64,000 bases of DNA from Pseudomonadales bacterium (lineage in GTDB: Bacteria; Pseudomonadota; Gammaproteobacteria; Pseudomonadales; UBA5518), in assembly GCA_022072145.1 (NCBI GenBank), contig JAJVIG010000043.1, positions 60,665 to 124,664 on the forward strand, written 5' to 3'. A model generated the notes under the pieces. The model was not told the DNA's origin and ran no database searches. It worked only from the letters and a program-made list of their open reading frames with translations. This document shows, piece after piece, positions 18,605 through 25,921 of the stretch. Position numbers and translations under genes: made by a program. Each line of letters opens with the position of its first letter. The first letter of the stretch is position 1.

Positions 18605-19390
18605 ATGCTGTTGGCAGGCAAAGTCGTCGTCGTATCCGGCATCGGGCCGGGGCTGGGCGTGAATCTCGCGGTCGAGGCGGCTCGCGCCGGGGCTGGCGCC
18701 GTGGTCGTGGCGGCGCGCACTGCTGCGAAGCTGCAGGATGCCGAGAGCCGGGTGCGCGCCGTGCGGCCGGACTGCGCGGTCCTGCAGGTGCCGACCGACA
18801 TCACCGATCCTGCGCAATGCGCGCGGCTGGCCAGCGCGACGATCGATCGCTTCGCGCGCATCGATGCGCTGGTCAACAGCGCTTTCTGCTATGGCCCCAT
18901 GGAGTCCGTGGCGACGGGCAACCCGGAGGGCTGGCGGGATGTCTTCGAGACGAACGTCTTCGGCAGCATGGCCCTCACGCAGCAGGTGATCCCGCAGATG
19001 AAGCGGCAGGGGTGCGGCGCCATCCTCTTCATCAACTCGCAGGCGATCCGGCGGCCTTCGCACGCGGGGGCCTACGCCGCCTCGAAGGGGGCGCTCAAGG
19101 TCCTGGCCGCCTATCTCGCACGGGACCTGGGTCCGTTCGGCATCCGGGTCAACACGCTGTTGCCGGGCATCATGTGGAGCGAGTCCGTCGAGGCCCATAT
19201 CGGCCGGATGGCGGTCGAAAAGGGCGTGTCGGAGCGTGAAGCCACCGACCAGATCGTCGCAAGCATCGCACTGCGCCGGATCGTCGGTAGCGATGAAGTC
19301 GCCAGGGCGGCCATGCTGCTGATCTCGGATTACGCCAGCGCGGTCACCGGAGCGATGCTCGATGCGAACGGGGGAGAATTCCTGCCATGA
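18605..19390 (+). CDS. Short-chain dehydrogenase/reductase, first gene of accessory cassette
   Basis: 261 aa classical SDR. The dinucleotide motif SGIGPGLGVNLA is near residue 11, an Arg in VVAARTAAKL suggests NADP preference, VNSAF takes the place of NNAG near residue 89, and the active site is INSQAIRRPSHAGAYAASKG (Ser, Tyr, Lys all present). AGGAGG lies eight bases before ATG 18605. It overlaps the DUF1214 gene by four bases (ATGA). Together with that gene and a sulfotransferase it forms a tight three-gene operon flanked by transposase fragments. The substrate is probably an alcohol or ketone on a hydrophobic molecule; inference only. Confidence 0.9.
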   Translation: MLLAGKVVVVSGIGPGLGVNLAVEAARAGAGAVVVAARTAAKLQDAESRVRAVRPDCAVLQVPTDITDPAQCARLASATIDRFARIDALVNSAFCYGPMESVATGNPEGWRDVFETNVFGSMALTQQVIPQMKRQGCGAILFINSQAIRRPSHAGAYAASKGALKVLAAYLARDLGPFGIRVNTLLPGIMWSESVEAHIGRMAVEKGVSEREATDQIVASIALRRIVGSDEVARAAMLLISDYASAVTGAMLDANGGEFLP

Positions 19391-20499
19391 ATGAACGGGA
19401 CTCACTCGAGCGGATCGTGGACGGGCGGGCCTGGGACGACTTCTGCGAGAGTCTGAAGGGCGCGCGGGCGGCGCTTTTTCGCGAGCATTCACCCGCCGAT
19501 GCCTTCGACCGGGCCGAGGGCTATCGCTATCTGACGCGTCTCCTGCGCGTGGCACTCGAGCGCTTCGTCGAGCACGCCGATCCCGCGCACCCCCGCTTCT
19601 ACCAGATGGCGCGCGCCGACGCGAAGCTTGGTGCGGACAACCCGGACTGCAACTACCGCAACTGCGCGCTCGACGGCGGCCGTGAATATCGCATCCGCGG
19701 CCAGCGTGGAACGTCGACCTACCTCGGCATTGGCGCGTACTTCGGTCACTACGGGGAGGCCGGGCCCTCGGGCTGCAGCGGCTACATGGATTCGGCCGAC
19801 CTTGTGCTCGACGCCGATGGCCGCTTCGAGATCGTGCTCTCCGCGAAGGCCCATCCCGGCAACTGGATCCGCATGGAGCCGCAGACCTCGAGCCTGATCG
19901 TGCGCGAGTTCTTCCTCGATCGCGCGAGCGAGATCCCGGCGCAGTTCGAAATCGAGTGCCTCGGGGTTGCAGGGCCGCCTGCGCCTCTTGATCCCGCGGC
20001 CCTCGATCGAGCGCTCGCCACGACTGCTGCCTTCGTGAGGGGTTCCGCCGATCTCTTCACCGGCTGGGCCGAAGGTTTCGCAAAACGTCCGAACGAATTG
20101 CACGCACCGCCGGACTCGGTGCGGGCGCCTGCGCACAAGGCCGCGAACCAGATCTTCTACCACGGCTACTGGAGACTCGCGCCGGACGAGGCGCTGCTCA
20201 TCACGGCGACGCCGCCGGTGTGCCGCTACTGGAACTTCCAGCTCAACAACTACTGGCTCGAATCCCTCGACTACCGCTATCACCCGATCACGGTCAACAA
20301 GCACAGTGTCCGGCTCGAACCCGATGGCTCGTTTCGCATCATCGTATCAGCGCGTGACCCCGGGTGCGGCAACTGGATGGATACTGCGGGCCACACCCAC
20401 GGCACGATGGGGCTGCGCTGGAACCAGGCCATCGATCCGCCGCAGCCGCGGTGTCGGGTCGTGCGCTTCGAAGACCTGGTGGCGGGCAGGTTGCCATGA
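19387..20499 (+). CDS. DUF1214 domain protein
   Basis: 370 aa, cytoplasmic by the lack of a signal peptide. The C-terminal ~110 residues carry the DUF1214 pattern: LITATPPVCRYWNFQLNNYW, TVNKHSVRLEPDGSFRIIVS and GCGNWMDTAGHTHGTMGLRW. The N-terminal part includes GTSTYLGIGAYFGHYGEAG and AKAHPGNWIRMEPQTSSLIV. Biochemical function of the family is unknown to me. It overlaps the SDR upstream and the sulfotransferase downstream by ATGA in both cases, so all three products are likely made in fixed ratio and act in one pathway. Confidence 0.88.
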   Translation: MNERDSLERIVDGRAWDDFCESLKGARAALFREHSPADAFDRAEGYRYLTRLLRVALERFVEHADPAHPRFYQMARADAKLGADNPDCNYRNCALDGGREYRIRGQRGTSTYLGIGAYFGHYGEAGPSGCSGYMDSADLVLDADGRFEIVLSAKAHPGNWIRMEPQTSSLIVREFFLDRASEIPAQFEIECLGVAGPPAPLDPAALDRALATTAAFVRGSADLFTGWAEGFAKRPNELHAPPDSVRAPAHKAANQIFYHGYWRLAPDEALLITATPPVCRYWNFQLNNYWLESLDYRYHPITVNKHSVRLEPDGSFRIIVSARDPGCGNWMDTAGHTHGTMGLRWNQAIDPPQPRCRVVRFEDLVAGRLP

Positions 20500-21692
20500 C
20501 GGCTCTCGACCTGCGGCTCGACGAGGCCTCGCTGTTCGAAGAGGCGCGTGCGCGTACGGGTCTCGCGGACTTCGGCGACCTGTCGTTCCGTGAGCCGCTC
20601 GCGCGGCTCCTCGAAGCCATGAAGCGCGAGGCGCGCCTCACTGTGGTCGGGCGTGCGAGCCAGCGCAAACGCCTCATCGGGCTGCTCTCGGCACGGCTGC
20701 AGATGCAGTCCTGGTTCGCCCGTCATCCCGAGATCGATGACGAGAAGGTCGACGTGGGCATCGTGGTCGTGGGTTTCCCGCGGACCGGAACGACGCTGCT
20801 CCACCGCATCCTCTGTCAGGATCCGCGCGTCGCATGGCTCGCCTGGTGGGAGTGCCGGCATCCCGCGCCGCTGCCGGGCTGGCAGGTGGAGCAGGCCCGG
20901 CGCCTGCCCGACCCGCGCATTGCCCTCGCGGAAGCGGAGGTTGCGGCGATGATCGCCGGGAATCCGGCGCTGGCCGCGGCCCATCCGCTCGACGCGCGCG
21001 CCCCCGATGAGGACGTGATGTTGCTCGAACACGCGTTCCAGTCCTCCCCGCCTGCGGGCTTGATGAATGTCCCGGGCTACCTGCGCTGGCATCTCGCGCA
21101 GGACGGCGCCGCCGCCTATGACGATCACGCGCGTTTCCTTCGCTTCCTGCAGTGGCAGAAGCGCATGCGCGGCAAGCCCACGGGCCCGTTCGTGCTCAAG
21201 GCACCACACCATATGGTGCATCTCGACGAGTTGCTCGCGCGCTATCCAGGCGCGACCATCGTCCAGACCCACCGTGATCCGCTCGACACGCTGCCGTCGC
21301 TCGCGAGCATGGCTTACGAGTTGCGCCGGCTCACGAGCGACACGGTGCATCCCAGCGAGTGCGCCGACTACGCGCTCACGACCGCGCGCTGCCGCCTCGA
21401 GCGGACCGAGAGCGTACGGCGGACGACTGGCGGGCAGCGCTTCGTCGATGTCTGGTTCGGAGACATCGTGACCGGCGTGCTGGCAGTCGTCGAGCGCATC
21501 TACGCGCAGACCGGACTCGATCTGCCGGTCGGCGTGCGCGACGCAATGGAGTGCTACGTGGCGGCGCACGGCCGCGACAAGCGCCCCGCGCATTGCTACA
21601 CGCTCGCGCAGTTCGGTCTCGATGCGGAGGCGATCCGCCGCGAGTTCGCGGCCTATCGCGAGGCCTACGTGTTGCCTCACCAGCACGCGTGA
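20496..21692 (+). CDS. Sulfotransferase family protein
   Basis: 398 aa. The 5'-phosphosulfate loop is GFPRTGTTLLHRIL (93-106), the 3'-phosphate region is VQTHRDPLDTLPSLAS near residue 260, and FVLKAPHHMVHLDELL lies before it. It should transfer sulfate from PAPS to a hydroxyl or amine acceptor in the cytoplasm. The helical N-terminal ~80 residues fit the Sulfotransfer_3-like families that act on lipids, sterols or glycans. It starts inside the DUF1214 stop (ATGA). Right after its stop an IS91-type fragment begins. No PAPS synthesis genes are in the window. Confidence 0.9.
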   Translation: MTALDLRLDEASLFEEARARTGLADFGDLSFREPLARLLEAMKREARLTVVGRASQRKRLIGLLSARLQMQSWFARHPEIDDEKVDVGIVVVGFPRTGTTLLHRILCQDPRVAWLAWWECRHPAPLPGWQVEQARRLPDPRIALAEAEVAAMIAGNPALAAAHPLDARAPDEDVMLLEHAFQSSPPAGLMNVPGYLRWHLAQDGAAAYDDHARFLRFLQWQKRMRGKPTGPFVLKAPHHMVHLDELLARYPGATIVQTHRDPLDTLPSLASMAYELRRLTSDTVHPSECADYALTTARCRLERTESVRRTTGGQRFVDVWFGDIVTGVLAVVERIYAQTGLDLPVGVRDAMECYVAAHGRDKRPAHCYTLAQFGLDAEAIRREFAAYREAYVLPHQHA

Positions 21693-21700
21693 GCGTGCAA

Positions 21701-21850
21701 GGGAAGGTGGTGTACCGGCTGAAGCACCGTACCGGGACGGGACGACGCAGACCTGGGCGCAACGGCTGAAGCGTGTGTTCGTCATCGACGCGGCGAACTG
21801 CATGCGCTGTGGTGCGGCGGTCAGGGTGATCGCCGGCGTTTGCCTGCGGA
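21701..21850 (+). mobile_element. Fragment of an IS91-family (Y2) transposase, C-terminal part
   Basis: GKVVYRLKH (frame from 21701) and then, in another frame, YRDGTTQTWAQRLKRVFVID with ANCMRCGAAVRVIAG match the C-terminal zone of IS91/IS801-type transposases. The CxxCG motif before VRVIA is characteristic. The block that should lie between YRDGTT and WAQRLK is missing here. A piece of that same block survives at 18385-18462 on the other side of the cassette. Confidence 0.75.
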
Positions 21851-21907
21851 GAGGCCGCGGATTCGGGCGCTTCGTGGGCAGAACACGCGACATGACGCCG
21901 GGCGCCG

Positions 21908-22045
21908 GTCCTCGCGTCGGTCGTCCCGGACGGCAGCGTGCTGGTCGTCGAGGTGAGGGCCGGCACACTGGCGCGGGTGGCGCCCGACGGCCGGCTGGTC
22001 GCCATGGACTGGCCGCGTCCCGGCCTGAGGCTGAACTTCCAGTGA
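21908..22045 (+). pseudogene. C-terminal fragment of an SMP-30/NHL-like gene (right copy)
   Basis: Forty-five codons and a TGA read VLASVVPDGSVLVVEVRAG, then TLARVAPDGRLVAMDWPRPG and LRLNFQ, a repeat-like beta-propeller ending. No start is present; the upstream frame is lost in the transposase remnant. It resembles the fragment at 18340-18378 at protein and DNA level. The stop overlaps a GTG (22042) that opens a short ORF, as if two genes of an old operon survive in part. Confidence 0.55.
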
Positions 22046-22371
22046 AGGTCGAAGCGATCGATCACCCGCACTTCTGCGTGCCCGACCTCGGGCGTGCGCA
22101 GGCGCTGCTCGGCACGTTCGCCGGCGGCGAATGCACGCACGCCTGCGGCATCGCCACCGCACAGGCCGCCGGGCTGCGTCTGCTGACACGCGGTGGCAAC
22201 CCCGACGACCGCCCCGAAGCCGAGTTCGATGCGGCCTGCGGCGCCTCGTGGCCACGACGGCCTCGCCTCCCGATTACATCGCACCCACCGGGCCCGTTCG
22301 GGTGCGCGCAGGTCAGGGCGAGTCGTCGTCCGGCACCTCGAGCCGACGCTCGCTGCGCCAGACGCGGATGA
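22042..22371 (+). pseudogene. Short ORF, possible VOC-like remnant
   Basis: A GTG overlapping the preceding TGA opens 109 codons beginning VKVEAIDHPHFCVPDLGRAQ, which faintly recalls the first strand of glyoxalase/VOC proteins (IDHV...VPDL). Coding character fades after about 22240, and the 3' part overlaps the opposite-strand toxin gene. I do not recognise it reliably. The 21693-22312 interval otherwise holds only the transposase and SMP-30 fragments. Confidence 0.3.
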
Positions 22372-22621
22372 CACACACGTGCCTCGGGGCACGCCGGTAG
22401 ACGATGCGAAGCGGTGAGCGGATCAGCTCGCGCAGAAGAGGCTGGTCGAACTCGAGCACGATGCGCCCCATCTCGGGTTGATCGGCAAGGGTCTCGATGC
22501 TCGCGATGATCTTGCCTAGCAAGCGCTCGCCCACCTCGGGCACGCCCTGTTCGGCGTACCGGGTTCCTATCGACTCCAGATCGGCGAGTGCAGATTCGGC
22601 GATCCGGACGATTGCCGGCAA
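22313..22621 (-). CDS. RelE/ParE-family toxin
   Basis: 102 aa with the usual fold pattern: ESALADLESIGTRYAEQG near the N-terminus, LLGKIIASIETLADQPEMG in the middle, LIRSPLRIVYRRAPRHVCVI near the end. Full length for the family. The start I can support is a TTG at 22621, a poor start. The gene immediately upstream (22676) is the beginning of an antitoxin that runs into this gene after about 20 codons, so the pair is damaged. An active toxin without antitoxin would be harmful, so expression is probably low or lost. Confidence 0.75.
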   Translation of the reverse strand: MPAIVRIAESALADLESIGTRYAEQGVPEVGERLLGKIIASIETLADQPEMGRIVLEFDQPLLRELIRSPLRIVYRRAPRHVCVIRVWRSERRLEVPDDDSP

Positions 22622-22676
22622 CGAATTCGCTGAGGGCTCCGCTGAGGCGAACCGTCATTGTCGTGGTGCGGCGCAT
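22613..22676 (-). pseudogene. Truncated ribbon-helix-helix antitoxin
   Basis: ATG 22676 with a perfect GGAGG seven bases upstream starts MRRTTTMTVRLSGALSEFVA, the N-terminal beta-strand and helix of ParD-type antitoxins (typically ~80 aa). After about 20 codons the frame overlaps the toxin's 5' end and continues into nonsense. The toxin-binding C-terminus is therefore gone, most likely by a deletion at the gene junction. Confidence 0.65.
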
Positions 22677-22701
22677 GGCGAAACCTCCATCGGCTATCGA
22701 C

Positions 22702-24200
22702 GACGCCGACACCTGGCTGCTCGTGGGGGTGAACCCGATCGTGGCGCATTCAGGCGGCGTGCCGAACCAGAATCCCGCGAAGCGGCTGAAGGAGGCGGTC
22801 GAGCGCGACATGAAGCCGATCGTGCTCAACCCGCGCCGCACCGAGTGCGCCGAGCGCGCCTTCGTGCACCTGCAGGCCCGCCCCGGCGAGGATCCGGCGG
22901 TGCTGGCCGGGATGATCCGTGTGATCCTCGGGGAGTCGCTTTTCGATGCGGAGTTCGTGCGCGCGCACGTTGCCGGGATCGACGCGCTGGCGGCCGCGGT
23001 CGCGCCGTTCACGCCGCACTACGTCGAGCGGCGCGCCGACGTGCCGGCCGCCGACCTGGTGCTGGCGGCGCGCACCTTCGCCAGCGCCAGGCGCGGCGGC
23101 GCGACCGCCGGCACCGGCTCGAACATGGCACCGCGCGGCAACCTGACCGAGTACCTGCTGCTCTGCCTGATGAGCCTGTGCGGCCGCTGGCTGAAGGCGG
23201 GCGAGCGCGTGCCGAACGCCGGGGTGCTGGGGCCGCGCTTCGCGCCCCGCGCGCAGGCCAACCCGCCGTGGCAGGCCTGGGGCTACGGCGAGAAACTGCG
23301 CGTGCGCGACTTCAGCGATGCCGCCTGCGGCCTGCCGACCTCGGCGCTACCCGACGAGATCCTGTTGCCGGGCGACGGGCAGGTGAAGGCGCTGATCTCG
23401 ATCGGCGGCAACCCGCTGATGGCCTGGCCCGACCAGAAGAAGACGCTGGCGGCGCTGAAGGCGCTCGACCTCTTCGTCTGCCTCGACATCCAGACGGCGT
23501 ACAACAGCTGCCACCTGGCGCACTACAACATCGCCTGCAAGCACAGCCTCGAGAGCCCCGCGATCACGCTGCCCAACGAGATGCTGAGCTATTTCGGCAC
23601 CGGCTTCGGCTACTCGGTGCCCTACGCGCAGTACGCGCCGGCCGCCACGGCGCCGCCGCCCGGTGCCGACGTGATCGAGGAGTGGGAGTTCTTCTACGAG
23701 GTGGCGCGGCGCATGAGGCTCGAACTGGACATGGCGGTCGCGTATTCCTGGACCACGACCAGCGGCGAACCGGCGCGCTACCGCTTCGACCGACGCGCAA
23801 GCCCACGACGGACGAGCTGTTCGAGGAGCTGTGCGCCGAGGGCCGCGTGCCGTTCGCGCGCGTGAAGGAGCGCCCCGGGGGACGCGTGTTCGATGACGAG
23901 GAGATCACGGTGATGCCCGCCGAGGCGGGACACGAGGCCCGGCTGCAGGTCGGCGACGGCGCGATGGTCGCCGAGCTGCATGCGGTCGCGGCCGAGCCGA
24001 TGGAGCACGAGGTGTTGCCGGGGTACCCGTTCCGCCTGATCAGCCGCCGTATGCACGCCGTGATGAACACCACCGGGCGCAACAACTCGCGGCAGCTGCG
24101 CGAGGCCGGCGCCAACACGGGCCTGTTCAGCAGCGTCGAGCACGAGTACGACCCGCACAGCGGCATTCCGCGCATGAGCGCGATCCCGGTCCGTGTCAGC
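22702..24200 (+). pseudogene. Molybdopterin-dependent oxidoreductase, truncated and frameshifted
   Basis: From DADTWLLVGVNPIVAHSG (22702) to YRFDRRA (about 23795) one frame encodes the central part of a DMSO-reductase-family catalytic subunit: MKPIVLNPRRTECAERA, GSNMAPRGNLTEYLLLCLM, ISIGGNPLMAWPDQKKT. The reading then moves to another frame (KPTTDELFEELCAEG, LPGYPFRLISRRMHAVMNTT) until about 24200. The N-terminal ~200-300 residues, where the Fe-S/cofactor motifs would be, and the C-terminal MopB-binding domain end are absent. It abuts the antitoxin remnant on the left and the 3' end of the DUF2058 gene on the right. Confidence 0.85.
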
Positions 24201-24215
24201 AGGGGCGCCTGGCGC

Positions 24216-24755
24216 TCACCACATCAGGTCGTCGGGGATCGGGAAGTCCTTGTACGGATCGTCCTCGGCCGGCAGGTCGGCGGCGGGCGTGTTCCACACC
24301 ACGATTACCCCGGCATCGCGGTCGCGGATGCGCTGCGCGGCGGCCACCGGTACCAGCTCGTGGCCGTTGCCCGAGCGCACGATCACGAGCTGGCCGCGGA
24401 TCAGCTGGTCGCGCAGGCGGGCGTTCACGTAAAGCTTCTTGATGACGCCGCGGTCGGCGAAGTTGTAGGCAATGTCGCCGCCCTCGCGCGGCTGGCGGTA
24501 GTGCCGCACCAGTTGCGCGATCTGGGCGGCGATCTCGCGCTGGCGCAGTTCCGCGTTCTGCTGTTGGGCGAGCGCGCGATCGGCCTCGGCCTTGTCGCGC
24601 AGCGCCTGTTCCGCGAGGCGTTTCTGCGCGTCGAGCTCGGCGGCATTCTTGCCGGCCTGCTTCTTCTGCTTGTCTTTCGCCCGGTTGCTGTCCTTCAGCT
24701 TCTTCGCGTCGACCAGTCCGGCCTTCAGCAACTGGTCCTGCAGGGAATTGCGCAT
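24216..24755 (-). CDS. DUF2058 family protein (YaiL-like)
   Basis: 179 aa. The N-terminus SLQDQLLKAGLVDAKKLKDS and a Lys/Gln-rich helical stretch (KAEADRALAQQQNAELRQRE) are typical, followed by a small C-domain (AYNFADRGVIKKLYVNARLR; VRSGNGHELVPVAAAQRIRD). Function of the family is not established; it is cytoplasmic and possibly nucleic-acid associated given the charged N-terminus. ATG 24753-24755 with GGAGCT upstream. Marks the return to conserved chromosome after the damaged 18-24 kb segment. Confidence 0.9.
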   Translation of the reverse strand: MRNSLQDQLLKAGLVDAKKLKDSNRAKDKQKKQAGKNAAELDAQKRLAEQALRDKAEADRALAQQQNAELRQREIAAQIAQLVRHYRQPREGGDIAYNFADRGVIKKLYVNARLRDQLIRGQLVIVRSGNGHELVPVAAAQRIRDRDAGVIVVWNTPAADLPAEDDPYKDFPIPDDLMW

Positions 24756-24851
24756 GCCGAGCTCCGTTTCCTTCACAACCCTGTCATATCCGCGCACCGA
24801 TAATCGCACCGAAACCGGGTCCCTACCGGTCGCGCCCCGAACGACGGCCCG

Positions 24852-25727
24852 CTACCGGTGCCGGTCGCGATACTGCTTCGGCGTTGCTCCAACGGCCTTG
24901 CCGAACACCGCGCAGAAGCTGCTCGGACCCGAAAAGCCCAGGCGCGCGGCGATTTCCTTCTGCGACAGCGTGGTATCCGCGAGCAGGCTTTTTGCCTTCA
25001 TGATACGGATCTCGCGCACGTATTCCCCGACCGTCCGGCCGGTCGATGCCTTGAACGCGCGCGCCAGATGGCGCGGACCGATCTCGCACAGGCGCGCGAG
25101 CTGCGCCACGCTGGGACAGTGATCGATCATGCCTTCGACATAGTTCATGATGCGGCGCAGTTGCCACGCCGCCAGCGTGCTGCCCTGCGCAGGCGTCGGC
25201 GCCGGCAACGGCGAGTGTCGCAGGTAGCGCGCCAGGTCGACCAGCACGATCTGCGCGGTCGCCTCGATCACCCGTTCCCGGCCGGGTGCCGACTCGGAAA
25301 CCTCCCGCACGACGCGAAACAGGTCGCGCTTGATCGCCGGGGCGTCGATACCCAGGCCGGCGAGCAGCTGTCTTGCGGACCACTCGCCAGCGAAGCCGGT
25401 CACCTGCTCGAAGGCCGGTGTGGCGAAGGTGCAGCGCAGCCGGCGGTACGGCTCCGGACCGCCCCGCCCGAGCACCATCAGACGCAGGCCGCGCGGCGTG
25501 AAAATGATGTCGCCGGCCTCCACCCAGGCGCCTGGCCGCCCGTCCGCTTCCAGATAACAGCAGCGCGAATACCCGGGGCGGGGCGTCAGTGACATGCTCA
25601 GCGTATGCGCGCCGATGTCGAAGCAACCCTCGAACGGATCGGGTTGCCGGTAGGTCTGCACCTCGACCTCGACCCCGGGAACCGAGAGTCGTGCATCGAT
25701 GGTGAACTCCAGGCTGGTGGAAGTCAT
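24852..25727 (-). CDS. AraC-family transcriptional regulator
   Basis: 291 aa. The N-terminal sensor domain includes GDIIFTPRGLRLMVLGRGGP, a cupin-like pattern. The C-terminal helix-turn-helix pair is VAQLARLCEIGPRHLARAF, then SQKEIAARLGFSGPSSFCAV with VGATPKQYRDR. ATG 25725-25727 is preferred to a GTG at 25751; neither has a strong ribosome site. It is divergent from the aldehyde dehydrogenase at 25922 and is the likely regulator of that gene and the CoA-transferase. The 194-bp divergent gap holds a small palindrome GCACTGTAGTGC (25779-25790) and a TATGAT at 25885-25890. Confidence 0.9.
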   Translation of the reverse strand: MTSTSLEFTIDARLSVPGVEVEVQTYRQPDPFEGCFDIGAHTLSMSLTPRPGYSRCCYLEADGRPGAWVEAGDIIFTPRGLRLMVLGRGGPEPYRRLRCTFATPAFEQVTGFAGEWSARQLLAGLGIDAPAIKRDLFRVVREVSESAPGRERVIEATAQIVLVDLARYLRHSPLPAPTPAQGSTLAAWQLRRIMNYVEGMIDHCPSVAQLARLCEIGPRHLARAFKASTGRTVGEYVREIRIMKAKSLLADTTLSQKEIAARLGFSGPSSFCAVFGKAVGATPKQYRDRHR

Positions 25728-25921
25728 CGCGTGAACCCCCGCAACGGTCACGCCACCGTACGGCGTGTGCGAACCCGCGCACTGTAGTGCAGGAGCCCCG
25801 CACGGTCATCCGTCATGGCCGTTGCGCGACATCGAGGTCGGTAAAGAACAACGCGGCGCCGGGCAGCCACGGTCGCCGGGCGCCTATGATGCGCATCGTA
25901 GCCACCGCCGGGACACGAACC

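Noticed and set aside
25779..25790. GCACTGTAGTGC as an AraC operator
   Set aside because: A 5-bp-arm palindrome occurs easily by chance in a 194-bp gap and no second copy was found; mentioned only within the regulator entry.
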